DNA of 64,000 nt. Source: JAAFHI01 sp039793685. Its GTDB lineage: Bacteria > Acidobacteriota > Blastocatellia > Chloracidobacteriales > Chloracidobacteriaceae. Within the stretch, counting starts at the first letter, position 1. Every line of letters begins with the position of its first letter. Position numbers and translations under genes: made by a program. Location of the stretch: NCBI GenBank assembly GCA_039793685.1, contig JBDRAL010000007.1, forward strand, positions 1-64,000. Direction: 5' to 3'. The notes under the pieces are model-generated. The model saw only the letters and a program-made list of their open reading frames with translations. It was not told the DNA's origin and searched no databases. Shown here piece after piece: positions 9,059-16,467 of this stretch.

Positions 9059-9913
9059 ATGACCCCGGCGCGGTTCATTCTCGACCTCAGTCCGCTCGTG
9101 ATCGCGACGTTTCACGGGTACGGCGCAGCGTGGCTCGCGGTCAAAATGCTGTTTCGGCCACTCTACCCGATAAAACTTCTCGGCTGGCGCGTGCCCTTCA
9201 CCCCGGGCCTGCTCCCCGCCGAACGTGACCGCTTCGTGGACGCCTTTGCGGGCGTCATCGCCGAAAAACTGCTCACCGCCGAAATCATCGAGGAAGAACT
9301 GGTCGATCTGCGCATCGACGGCGACGTGGAAGCCATCGCGCGCCGCCGCTACACCGAACGGTCACGCCCGGAAGCGCTCGTCCAGATCATCAGCACCCAG
9401 ATGATCGAGGTGCTGACCTCCCTCAAAAGTTCCCACGAGGCAAAACTTCAGATCGCGCGCGAAACCCGCACGGTCCTCGACCGCCAGATGGGGCGGGAAT
9501 ACCATCAGGCCGTGCAGTATGTCGCGCGAATGCTCATCAACGAGGACCTCATCTTCCGCATCGTGGACCGCGCGGTGGACGACCTCGCCGACCAGCTCAC
9601 CGAAAGCATCAACATCCGCGAACTTCTCGGCGAAAGCATCAACCAGCTTCCCGATGCGATTTTCACCGGCGAGCGTCCGCTCCAGAACCGGGTCGCGCTC
9701 GACATCATCCATCGCCTGAGCCAGAAACTCGACTTCAAGGCCATCATCAAGCGCCGTTTCGAAACCTTTTCGAACGAGATTTTCGAACAGATCATCTACG
9801 AAACCGCCGGACGCGAAATTCAGGGCATCATGAACTTCGGAGCCATGATCGGTTTCGCCATCGGCGTGTTTCAGACCCTGATCAATCTCGGACGGCATCT
9901 GTTCGGGCAGTAG
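9059..9913 (+). CDS. DUF445 family membrane-associated protein
   Basis: A protein of 284 residues from the ATG at 9059. The frame is open further upstream, but that part overlaps the terminator and lacks family similarity. The N-terminus shows the DUF445 hallmark: a hydrophobic helix, then GYGAAWLAVKMLFRP and WRVPFTPGLLPAERDRF. A long charged helical region follows, and a C-terminal hydrophobic helix (GAMIGFAIGVFQTLINLG). DUF445 proteins (YheB/YjiN type) are membrane proteins of unclear function. It seems to stand alone, between a terminator and a repeat-containing spacer. Confidence 0.85.
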   Translation: MTPARFILDLSPLVIATFHGYGAAWLAVKMLFRPLYPIKLLGWRVPFTPGLLPAERDRFVDAFAGVIAEKLLTAEIIEEELVDLRIDGDVEAIARRRYTERSRPEALVQIISTQMIEVLTSLKSSHEAKLQIARETRTVLDRQMGREYHQAVQYVARMLINEDLIFRIVDRAVDDLADQLTESINIRELLGESINQLPDAIFTGERPLQNRVALDIIHRLSQKLDFKAIIKRRFETFSNEIFEQIIYETAGREIQGIMNFGAMIGFAIGVFQTLINLGRHLFGQ

Positions 9914-10012
9914 TCAGTGGCCAGCCGTCAGTTGCCAGTGGTTTGTCGTCCGCGAGCGCTCACCGAGCCACAGGTCTGACACTGACCACTGGCGACTGGC
10001 CGCTGACGACTA
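9914..10012. repeat. inverted heptad arrays (CAGTGGC/CACTGAC type)
   Basis: The left arm (9914-9941) has 7-nt units of CAGTGGC type. The right arm (9975-10012) has the reverse-complement type (CACTGAC, CACTGGC). The arms flank about 33 nt. The element starts at the stop codon of the DUF445 gene and could fold as a hairpin in RNA. Confidence 0.8.
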
Positions 10013-10129
10013 TTCATCATTGGCTTTTTTCCCCGAAGCAGGGTAAAACTCCGTCAAAGTGAAAGACCCCAATCCGCTTCGGCTTTTTTCCCGCACCAAG
10101 GCCGTCGAAACCGTCTTCACGGAGTCAGC

Positions 10130-11719
10130 GTGACCCCGCCAACCACCTCCCCGTCGTTTCCCATGAATGCCGCGACTCCGGTGCCGTCCCTGATCGGACG
10201 GCTGGCCGTTGCCGCGCTCATGCTCTGGCCGGCCGTGGTGTTCCTGATGTTTTTCGCCATCCTGCTCGGCGTCGGGTTCGTGGAAGGCATTCAATCGGGA
10301 CTTTATTCGCTGGCAATGGCGCTGTTCGTGTTCACTCTGTTCGCGGGCCTGATGCGGATGGCCCAGATGGGACTGTCGCTCGCCAACATCCGGCGGCGGA
10401 AGCTCAACCGCGAAGTCGGCATGGAGTGGACACTCCCCGATTCGCCGCGCGTTCTGCCGGTGTCGGTACTGGTCTGGGCGCACAACCGAGCCGATGTCAT
10501 CGTGGACCGGGTCGAGCGCCTGCTCGCGCTCGACTATCCGAAATTCGAGGTCATCGTCGTCAACGACGGCTCGACCGACGCCACCGCCGACATTCTTGAG
10601 GAAACCTTCGATCTGCATCCGGTTCAACGGGTGATTCGGCGCAGCCTGCCCGTCTTGACCGACGGAACGATTCTGGCCTCGCCCCGGCATCCGAACCTGA
10701 TCGTCGTCGAAAAACCGGCAACCGGCCGCGACGACTCGCTCAACTTCGCGATGAACGTCTCGGGCTTCCCGCTCGTCTGCCCGCTCGACCTCAATCACGT
10801 TCTCGAACCCTACGCCCTTGTCGAACTGACCCGCGGCTTCATCGAGGACCCCGCCCACACCATCGCCGTCGCCACCCTCGCGGGCTTCCTCGACGATCCG
10901 GCAACCGACATTCCGAACGAACTCGGCGTCAAACTGTCGTCCGAGGCGGAAGGCGGGATCATCCCGGCCGACACCACGACACCCCGCCCGCTGCCCGCCG
11001 TTTTCATGGCGCGTCCGCTCGACGACCTCCAGCGCATCGACCGGACAATGATCTTCCACAGCGCCTTTCTGTTACAGGAAGGCATCGGGAACGTCGCGCT
11101 CGTCCGGGGCGTCATCTCGCTGCTCAAGAAATCGGAAATCGTCGAGGTCGGCGGTTACACCTACGGCGACAACGGCGACACGCTCAGCCTGCTGCTCAAT
11201 ATCTATTCGGGAGGCGACGAAGGCGGCGCGCGCATCCGGCGGGTCGTGTTTCTCCCCGATGTACTGGCCCGCTTTTCCTCGCTCGGAACGATGGATGAAG
11301 TGATGGAAGCGCGGGAACAGATTCAGTACCACACGCTCGACGCCGTGACCCGCCACTTCCCGCTCGCCTTCGGCGGACAGGGCGGCTGGCAAACCCGCGC
11401 GGCCCTGCCGGTGTTCCTCATCGCGTCGCTCATCGCGCCGATGCTCGAACCCCTCGCGATTCTCGCCATTGACTTCGCGGCTTTTACCCAGGCCCTCACT
11501 TTCGAGGAAATCGCGACGCTCCTGTTCGGTTTCGCCGCGATTGCCGTCACCGACGCCCTCGGCGGCCTGCTCTGCGACGAATACTCCGGCCGGACCCGCC
11601 GCTCGCCGGGCGACATCCAGCGCCTCACCCTCTCCGCCTTCAAGCACGCCTTCGGCTTCCGCTGGATGATGACCCTCGCCCAGCTTCGCGGCACCCTCGC
11701 CTTCATTCTCGGGCGCTGA
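10130..11719 (+). CDS. membrane-bound family 2 glycosyltransferase
   Basis: A protein of 529 residues starting at GTG after GGAG. Two N-terminal membrane helices (about 25-75) precede a GT-A domain. VSVLVWAHNRADVI opens the nucleotide-sugar fold and VIVVNDGSTDAT (about 140-151) is the classic GT2 motif. The usual DxD metal site seems replaced by DLN (about 219-221, in PLDLNHV), and no clear QxxRW motif is seen. C-terminal hydrophobic helices (about 425-448 and 462-485) anchor it further. It probably transfers a sugar to a lipid or polymer at the inner membrane. The substrate is unknown. No polysaccharide operon surrounds it, and loss of the metal site may mean altered or lost catalysis. Confidence 0.75.
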   Translation: MTPPTTSPSFPMNAATPVPSLIGRLAVAALMLWPAVVFLMFFAILLGVGFVEGIQSGLYSLAMALFVFTLFAGLMRMAQMGLSLANIRRRKLNREVGMEWTLPDSPRVLPVSVLVWAHNRADVIVDRVERLLALDYPKFEVIVVNDGSTDATADILEETFDLHPVQRVIRRSLPVLTDGTILASPRHPNLIVVEKPATGRDDSLNFAMNVSGFPLVCPLDLNHVLEPYALVELTRGFIEDPAHTIAVATLAGFLDDPATDIPNELGVKLSSEAEGGIIPADTTTPRPLPAVFMARPLDDLQRIDRTMIFHSAFLLQEGIGNVALVRGVISLLKKSEIVEVGGYTYGDNGDTLSLLLNIYSGGDEGGARIRRVVFLPDVLARFSSLGTMDEVMEAREQIQYHTLDAVTRHFPLAFGGQGGWQTRAALPVFLIASLIAPMLEPLAILAIDFAAFTQALTFEEIATLLFGFAAIAVTDALGGLLCDEYSGRTRRSPGDIQRLTLSAFKHAFGFRWMMTLAQLRGTLAFILGR

Positions 11720-11731
11720 CGGGGCTGCGCC

Positions 11732-11812
11732 CAATGGACAATTGACAATGGGCAATGGACAGTTCAGTTATTGGACGGTAACTGTCCATTGTCCACTGTC
11801 AATTGTCCATTG
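11732..11812. repeat. long hairpin of heptads (CAATGGA/CAATTGA type)
   Basis: Two 33-nt arms (11732-11764 and 11780-11812) are reverse complements with only two mismatches, separated by 15 nt. Each arm is made of 7-nt units (CAATGGA, CAATTGA and variants). It fills the gap between two convergent genes, so it may act as a two-way terminator, although no T-run follows. Confidence 0.9.
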
Positions 11813-11814
11813 CC

Positions 11815-12702
11815 CTAGGCAAGCGGCAGAAAAATATCCGTAACCATTTCATTTTCAGCTACATCCGGGAAAAACGAGACGCGCTGAAGAAAGAGCGGGA
11901 AGTCTCGCAACGCCTCGCCGCTGGCGGGCAGCCACTCGCCGTAAAGCCACCGGACGACCGGGTCGAGGCCCTGATCCGGGCCGACGTGCCGGATGACCGC
12001 GCAGCGTCCGCCGGGAATCACCTTTTCAAGAATCCCGAAATCGTTTTCCGCGACCGGCCCGGTGATGGCCGCGCAGAGGTCGAAGCGGTAATCCGCCGGG
12101 TCGGTTTCCGCGATGTCGTCATAGACGAGGTTGAACGTCGCGCTTTTACTCGGATGAAGTTTGTTTTCCTTCCGCCATTCGATGAACCGGCGAATCGAAT
12201 CGCCGAGGCGGCGCGGGTCGCCCCGATGTTCCAGCACGGCGACGCGGGTTTCCTGAAAATCACGGATGATGACCGGCGGCGCAGTCGTTTCGGTAGGCAT
12301 GGCAAGATTCCTCGCTTCTGAAAAAAGTTGAAATTCGGCGTGCCAGCGGGACCAGTCCGGCGTGGCGCGAAACTCGGTCGGCGTCTGGCCGAACCGCTGC
12401 TTGAAGGCCCGCGCGAAGGCTTCGGGGCTTTCATACCCGGTGTCGAACGCGATGTCGGTCACCGGATCACCCGCGCGGAACGCAAGCCGGTAGGACGCGC
12501 GCTTCAGCCGGACCAGCCGGAGGTACTCGAACAGGCTGATTCCGAACCGCGCCGAAAACTGGCGGTGAAGGTGAAATTTCGAGAACGCCGCCACCCGGCT
12601 CAGGCTTTCGGCGGTCAGTTCCGCCTCGGGGTTGGCGTCGATGTAGTCAAAAATTTTCCGAAAACGGGCCAGATAGGCGTCCGTCGGGCTGGTGGTCGGC
12701 AT
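11815..12702 (-). CDS. AraC-type regulator with GyrI-like effector domain
   Basis: A protein of 295 residues starting at the ATG that lies 9 nt after AAAGGAG. Residues about 1-115 hold the two helix-turn-helix motifs of the AraC family at the N-terminus (LSRVAAFSKFHLHRQFSARFG and the second HTH ending in FGQTPTEFRA). Residues about 130-295 form a GyrI-like small-molecule-binding domain (VAVLEHRGDPRRLGDSIRRF, and GGRCAVIRHVGP). This is the layout of Rob/SoxS-like multidrug sensors and of many Bacteroidota/Acidobacteriota regulators. It faces away from the TetR gene; no drug pump or other target is visible nearby, so its targets are unknown. Confidence 0.9.
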   Translation of the reverse strand: MPTTSPTDAYLARFRKIFDYIDANPEAELTAESLSRVAAFSKFHLHRQFSARFGISLFEYLRLVRLKRASYRLAFRAGDPVTDIAFDTGYESPEAFARAFKQRFGQTPTEFRATPDWSRWHAEFQLFSEARNLAMPTETTAPPVIIRDFQETRVAVLEHRGDPRRLGDSIRRFIEWRKENKLHPSKSATFNLVYDDIAETDPADYRFDLCAAITGPVAENDFGILEKVIPGGRCAVIRHVGPDQGLDPVVRWLYGEWLPASGEALRDFPLFLQRVSFFPDVAENEMVTDIFLPLA

Positions 12703-12823
12703 TGATCGCATCTCCTTTCGACGCCGGGAACGTAGCACCGCCGCCGTCCCGTCCGCCTGACCGAAATTGCCGAACTTCATCGCGCGGGAAGAATTTCGCC
12801 GACCCGTTTCGAGTCCCCGCTTA

Positions 12824-12922
12824 TGGGTTCTTGAAAATTTGAACCGGTCAAAAAAAGAAGGCGCGGATGCGCCTACTCGAAATAACCTCAATCATTTTTG
12901 CCGCTTCAAATTTTCAAAAACC
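12824..12922. repeat. intergenic inverted-repeat element with GGCGCGGATGCGCC core
   Basis: In the spacer between the AraC and TetR genes, GGTTCTTGAAAATTTGAA (from 12827) and its near reverse complement TTCAAATTTTCAAAAACC (ending near 12922) flank the palindrome GGCGCGGATGCGCC (12860-12873). The same outer ends and core recur at 23622-23902, so this looks like a small member of a mobile or amplified repeat family. The rest of the 327-nt spacer holds the TetR operator only. Confidence 0.7.
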
Positions 12923-12988
12923 ATCAACGGATGACTTCAAACAGTTACAAATTCGCGTTGACTTCCGTCGGTGTCCCGTGCTTAAAAC

Positions 12989-13006
12989 GGAATGAACATT
13001 CATTCT
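12989..13006. promoter_or_regulatory. TetR operator, copy 1
   Basis: GAATGAACATTCATTC (12990-13005) is a 7-2-7 palindrome lying 24 nt upstream of the TetR gene start. The same 16 nt recur exactly ahead of the SDR gene. This is the expected layout of an autoregulated TetR repressor and its target. Confidence 0.75.
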
Positions 13007-13029
13007 TGAAGTTCAAAAAAGGATTTTTT

Positions 13030-13605
13030 GTGGGACGCGACGAATCACCCGCCAAACGGGACGCCATTTTGAAAGCCGCGCTGGACCTGTTTTCCGAACG
13101 TGGCTTCCACGGTACGGCCATGCCGCTCGTCGCCGAGCGCGCGGGCGTCGGCGCGGGAACGATCTATCGCTACTTCGCGAGCAAGGAAGCGCTGGTCAAC
13201 GCGGTCTATCAGCAGTGGAAACTGGCGCTCCGGGAAGCGATTCTCCACGACTTCCCGTTCACCGCCCCGCCGCGCGAACAGTTCCGGACCTTCTGGTTCC
13301 GGCTCGCCGATTTCGCCGCCAAAAACCCGGAAGCCTTTCTTTTTCTTGAACTTCACCACCACGCGCCGTACCTCGACGACGAAAGTAAAACGATGTCGGA
13401 ACGGGGCCGGGGCGAATTTCACCGGTTTTTCGAAACCGGACAGGCGATGGCCGCGCTCAAGCCGCTGCCCCCCGAACTGCTCGCCACGCTTGTCTGGTCG
13501 GCCTTTGTCGGACTGTTCAAGGAAAGCCGCGCCGGTCAGGTCGAACTGACGCCGGAACGGCTCGCCGAGGCCGAAACCTGCTGCTGGGAAGCCGTCCGCC
13601 TGTAA
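13030..13605 (+). CDS. TetR/AcrR family transcriptional regulator
   Basis: A protein of 191 residues. I chose the GTG start 6 nt after AAGGA; the longer open frame would run through the operator. Residues about 10-55 hold the TetR helix-turn-helix (AILKAALDLFSERGFHGTAM, then the recognition helix in GVGAGTIYRYFASKEAL). The rest is the helical ligand-binding and dimerisation domain. Identical palindromic operators lie upstream of this gene and upstream of the SDR gene that follows, so the regulator probably represses both. The ligand is unknown; the dehydrogenase target suggests a small alcohol, aldehyde or lipid-derived compound. Confidence 0.92.
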   Translation: MGRDESPAKRDAILKAALDLFSERGFHGTAMPLVAERAGVGAGTIYRYFASKEALVNAVYQQWKLALREAILHDFPFTAPPREQFRTFWFRLADFAAKNPEAFLFLELHHHAPYLDDESKTMSERGRGEFHRFFETGQAMAALKPLPPELLATLVWSAFVGLFKESRAGQVELTPERLAEAETCCWEAVRL

Positions 13606-13643
13606 TCTCCGCGCCCCCGACGCGGAAGCAGGCGGCTTTTTTT
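13596..13643 (+). terminator. intrinsic terminator overlapping the tetR stop
   Basis: CCGCCTG (13596-13602) pairs with CAGGCGG (13629-13635), with an inner CCGCG/CGCGG stem, followed by a run of seven Ts. It separates the TetR gene from the SDR gene, which then needs its own operator-controlled promoter. Confidence 0.75.
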
Positions 13644-13654
13644 GATCTTTTTGC

Positions 13655-13672
13655 GGAATGAACATTCATTCC
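13655..13672. promoter_or_regulatory. TetR operator, copy 2
   Basis: GGAATGAACATTCATTCC matches operator copy 1 in 17 of 18 bases, with the inner 16 identical. It lies 28 nt upstream of the SDR start, just behind the terminator, so it probably overlaps the SDR promoter. Confidence 0.75.
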
Positions 13673-13699
13673 TTTTGAAAAATTGAAGGAGTACCACCG

Positions 13700-14578
13700 A
13701 TGTCGCCGTCACAATCCGTTCTCATCACCGGCGCAACCGCCGGAATCGGTCGCCACGCCGCCCTGCACCTCGCCCGCGCCGGCTGGCGCGTCTTCGCCAC
13801 CGGACGCAACCGTACCGCGCTCGACGCCCTCGCCGCCGAAGCCGCCGGAACGCCCCTCGAAACGCTCGAACTCGACGTCACCGACGCCGATTCCATCGCC
13901 CGCGCCAAAACCGAAATCCACCGCCGCACGCGCGGCGCGGGCCTCGACGCCATCGTCAACAACGCGGGCTACAGCCAGCCCGGCCCGCTCGAAGAAGTCA
14001 GCGATGCCGATCTGCGCGCCGTCTTTGAAACCAATGTTTTCGGACTGATGGCCGTCACCCGCGCGTTTGTCCCGGCCATGCGCGAGCGCGGACGCGGGCG
14101 CGTGATCAACGTGAGCAGCGTCATGGGCCGCCTGACGATGCCGTTCAACGGGGCCTACTGCGCGACGAAATACGCCGTCGAAGCCCTTTCCGACGCCCTC
14201 CGCAACGAACTCGCGGCCTTCGGCATAAAGGTCGTCATCATCGAACCCGGCCCGATTAAAACGAATTTCAACGATACGGCCCTGCGGCAGATGGAAAGTT
14301 ACCGGTCCGGGCCGTCGCCCTACGCCGGGATTGCCGAAAAGGCCGATGAAATCGTCAAGGAAATCGAATCGCGGGCATTCGGTCCGGAAGTCGTGACGAA
14401 AGCCATTGAAAAGGCGCTCACCGCGCGCAATCCCGCCGCCCGCTACCTCGCGCCGCGCTTCACGCCGGAGGCTGTCCTGATGCACCTTCCCTCGTGGATT
14501 ACCGACCGGCTCATCGGACGCATCCTGGGATTGAGCAATTTGAAGTCGGCCATCACGGCGACGCCGCAACGGGCGTAA
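13700..14578 (+). CDS. short-chain dehydrogenase/reductase (SDR)
   Basis: A classical SDR of 292 residues after GAAGGAG. The NAD(P)-binding TGATAGIGRH motif lies at about 10-19, followed by NNAGYSQPG, the catalytic Ser in NVSSVMG, and the Tyr/Lys pair in YCATKYA. The arginine in ATGRNR suggests NADP preference. A C-terminal extension of about 30 residues resembles 17-beta-hydroxysteroid or retinol-dehydrogenase-like SDRs. It is probably the main target of the TetR regulator upstream, through the shared operator. The real substrate cannot be read from sequence. Confidence 0.92.
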   Translation: MSPSQSVLITGATAGIGRHAALHLARAGWRVFATGRNRTALDALAAEAAGTPLETLELDVTDADSIARAKTEIHRRTRGAGLDAIVNNAGYSQPGPLEEVSDADLRAVFETNVFGLMAVTRAFVPAMRERGRGRVINVSSVMGRLTMPFNGAYCATKYAVEALSDALRNELAAFGIKVVIIEPGPIKTNFNDTALRQMESYRSGPSPYAGIAEKADEIVKEIESRAFGPEVVTKAIEKALTARNPAARYLAPRFTPEAVLMHLPSWITDRLIGRILGLSNLKSAITATPQRA

Positions 14579-14590
14579 GGGCGTAAGGGC

Positions 14591-14641
14591 GGGGGATGGG
14601 GGATGGGGGATGGGGGATGGGGGATGGGGGATGGGGGATGG
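14591..14641. repeat. GGGGGAT heptad microsatellite
   Basis: Seven perfect tandem copies of GGGGGAT start 13 nt after the SDR stop. G-runs of five could form a G-quadruplex on this strand. It is the only array in the window made of identical units. Confidence 0.95.
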
Positions 14642-14680
14642 TTCGCTATCCCGAAGAAAAATCAACCACTTCCCCCGATT

Positions 14681-14716
14681 TTCAATCTAAAATCTTCAAT
14701 CTTAAATCTTCAATCC
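14681..14716. repeat. heptad array (AATCTTC type)
   Basis: About five 7-nt units alternate AATCTAA/AATCTTA with AATCTTC, just upstream of the dienelactone hydrolase start. The same unit type appears at 61363-61556, and its reverse complement (GATTGAA/GATTTTC) at 18980-19010. Confidence 0.8.
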
Positions 14717-14729
14717 CCGAGGTTTTCGC

Positions 14730-15521
14730 ATGCCCCTCGACGGTTTCACCGAGTTCGATTTCACCCACGACGGCGCGGCGAAGAACGTTTTTCGGCGCGG
14801 AAACGGTCCGGCGGTCGTCGTGATGCACGAAATTCCGGGCATCACGCCGGAAGTCGCCCGATTCGCGCGGCGGGTCGCGGATGAAGGTTTTACCGTGATG
14901 ATGCCGCACCTGTTCGGGACGCCCGGCAAGCCGATGACCGGGTGGTACAAACAGTCGCAAATCCTGCGCGCCTGCATCAGCCGCGAGATTTCGGTGTTCG
15001 CGCGGCGCGAGTCGAGTCCCGTGACCGACTGGCTCCGCGCGCTCTGCCGCCACGCGCACGCGGAATGCGGCGGCCCCGGCGTCGGCGCGATCGGGATGTG
15101 TCTGACCGGCGGTTTCGCGCTGAGTCTGATGGTGGATGAAGTGTTGATGGCCCCGGTGTTGAGCCAGCCGTCGCTTCCGGCGGACCTCGGGGCGAGTTTC
15201 CGGTCGGCGCTGGGCATTTCCGACGCGGAACTGGCGCGGGTGAAGGAGCGGGCGGCGGCGGGGTGTCCGGTGCTGGGAATGCGGTTCACCCACGATCCAC
15301 TCTGCCCCGGCGAGCGGTTCGAACGGCTGCGAAATGAACTCGGCGACCGGTTCGAAGGGATTGAAATCGACTCCGGGCCGGGCAATCCGTACGGTTTCGA
15401 TAAAAAATCCCACTCGGTCGTCACCACGCATCTCGTTGACGAAGAAGGGAATCCGACGCGCGCGGCGCTCGACCGGGTACTGGAATTTTTCCGCGAACGT
15501 CTGCTCCAACCCGTCGCCTGA
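14730..15521 (+). CDS. dienelactone hydrolase family protein
   Basis: An alpha/beta hydrolase of 263 residues. VVVMHEIPGIT (about 30-40) gives the conserved Glu-containing oxyanion segment of dienelactone hydrolases. GMCLTGGFAL (about 128-137) carries the nucleophile Cys, in place of the Ser of most hydrolases. FTHDPLCP supplies the acid and KKSHSVVT the His. All triad residues look present. Members hydrolyse lactones or esters and are often of unknown physiological role. It follows heptad arrays and has GAGG upstream of the start. No aromatic-degradation genes are near, so a chlorocatechol role is not supported. Confidence 0.85.
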   Translation: MPLDGFTEFDFTHDGAAKNVFRRGNGPAVVVMHEIPGITPEVARFARRVADEGFTVMMPHLFGTPGKPMTGWYKQSQILRACISREISVFARRESSPVTDWLRALCRHAHAECGGPGVGAIGMCLTGGFALSLMVDEVLMAPVLSQPSLPADLGASFRSALGISDAELARVKERAAAGCPVLGMRFTHDPLCPGERFERLRNELGDRFEGIEIDSGPGNPYGFDKKSHSVVTTHLVDEEGNPTRAALDRVLEFFRERLLQPVA

Positions 15522-15622
15522 AAAAATCCGGTTCCGTTTTTGCGAGTCGCGTGCTACGTTTCGGCTTGCAATGGGGCGGCTGCTTGAGTGTCGCCGATTC
15601 TGACGTTGCAAGGAGGTGATCC

Positions 15623-15679
15623 ATGAGTTTAGGAACACATCCGAGTTCGCCGTCAGCCAGCCTCCGGGTCAGTCGTTGA
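15623..15679 (+). CDS. 18-codon leader-like ORF with extended Shine-Dalgarno
   Basis: AAGGAGGTGATCC, fully complementary to the 3-prime end of 16S rRNA, stands directly before ATG, giving an ideal 6-nt spacing from AGGAGG. The ORF encodes MSLGTHPSSPSASLRVSR and stops. No downstream gene follows on this strand within 500 nt; only a GC-rich hairpin (15719-15755) and palindromic repeats are seen. It may be a leader peptide, a small protein, or part of a small RNA. I do not recognise it. Confidence 0.4.
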   Translation: MSLGTHPSSPSASLRVSR

Positions 15680-15718
15680 CGCCGCGAGACTCGGTTTTCA
15701 GGCGCATTTTCCTGAACG

Positions 15719-15755
15719 CGAACCGCCGCCCGCAGTGATTGCGCGCGGCGGTTCG
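15719..15755. repeat. GC-rich hairpin
   Basis: CGAACCGCCG (15719-15728) pairs with CGGCGGTTCG (15746-15755) across a 17-nt loop. It follows the 18-codon ORF by 40 nt. There is no T-run, so it may be an RNA-stabilising or weak termination structure. Confidence 0.55.
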
Positions 15756-15793
15756 TGCGTTTCAGCGACAAACTCCCCCGGAAATCCCTTTTT

Positions 15794-15846
15794 GAAAGGG
15801 CGCGGATGCGCCCGAAAGATCGTGAGCCTATGGCGCAAGCCATAGG
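15794..15846. repeat. two-palindrome intergenic repeat (copy A)
   Basis: GGGCGCGGATGCGCCC (15798-15813) is followed by GAAAGAT and the palindrome CCTATGGCGCAAGCCATAGG (15827-15846). The same two modules recur in inverse orientation at 20576-20626, and parts recur near 12860, 23673, 35298 and 56663. Confidence 0.8.
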
Positions 15847-15908
15847 AAACCGGGAATTCAACCCCGAAAAGCAAAACGGACGGCGAATTCGCCGTCCGTT
15901 TCAAGTGA

Positions 15909-15984
<76 letters not shown>

Positions 15985-16051
15985 ATATGTTTCAAAAAAC
16001 CGAGCGCAAAATGTAGGCATCGCCCGCCGTTTTGTCAACCGCAAATTTTGC

Positions 16052-16108
16052 GCCCCCTCGCTAACGCGCGGGGTTCCATACCGATGGGCGGGTTCCATAC
16101 CGTCCGGG
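16052..16108. repeat. CTCGCTAACG/TTCCATACCG repeat, partial copy
   Basis: CTCGCTAACGC followed by GGTTCCATACCG, then a second GGTTCCATACCG, resembles one arm of the inverted repeat at 52675-52754. It lies between tRNA-Asn and the zinc-ribbon gene. Nothing else is seen in this spacer. Confidence 0.55.
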
Positions 16109-16221
16109 AAGCGGAAAGACGGCTGCGGGAATTGCCGACCGGGCGATGGTCCGGTAGGATGCCGCGTCCATTTTCTTCATCATCAAGCGATTGCGCTGTT
16201 TCAGGAGCGAAGTAAAAGCGG

Positions 16222-16467
16222 ATGAAAACCGTCGTCTGTACCTTTTGCAATACCGAACTTTATTCCTACGAAGGCCCCGAGCCGGTGCAGTTCAAGGCCG
16301 CGAACTTCAAACCGTTACGCAGCGAATGGCCGCAACCGAAGTCGGGCGACCCGCTCTACTGCCCGGTTTGCGCGAGCCAGTTTGTGGGCGTTTCGGTCCA
16401 GAACAAACAGCTTCGCATGGTCATCAGCAGCGAGTACCGCGGCTCAGGCAACGCCGGCAAGCTGTAA
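16222..16467 (+). CDS. small zinc-ribbon protein
   Basis: A protein of 81 residues with two CxxC knuckles: CTFC at residues 6-9 and CPVC at about 47-50. They are separated by a loop with no other cysteine, a typical zinc ribbon. An AGGAG motif lies upstream, somewhat far from the ATG. Its last 24 nt overlap, in convergent orientation, the 3-prime end of the Nudix/MBL gene. The function is unknown; zinc ribbons of this size often bind RNA or protein partners. Confidence 0.75.
   Translation: MKTVVCTFCNTELYSYEGPEPVQFKAANFKPLRSEWPQPKSGDPLYCPVCASQFVGVSVQNKQLRMVISSEYRGSGNAGKL

Noticed and set aside
14591..14641. Coding tandem repeat
   Set aside because: The GGGGGAT array yields only short glycine/tryptophan/methionine-rich frames (MGDGGWG type) with no start signal; it is non-coding.
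15611..15624. Remnant of a 16S rRNA 3-prime end on the minus strand
   Set aside because: Only 13-14 nt match the anti-Shine-Dalgarno tail; the flanks do not match 16S. It is better explained as an extended Shine-Dalgarno.
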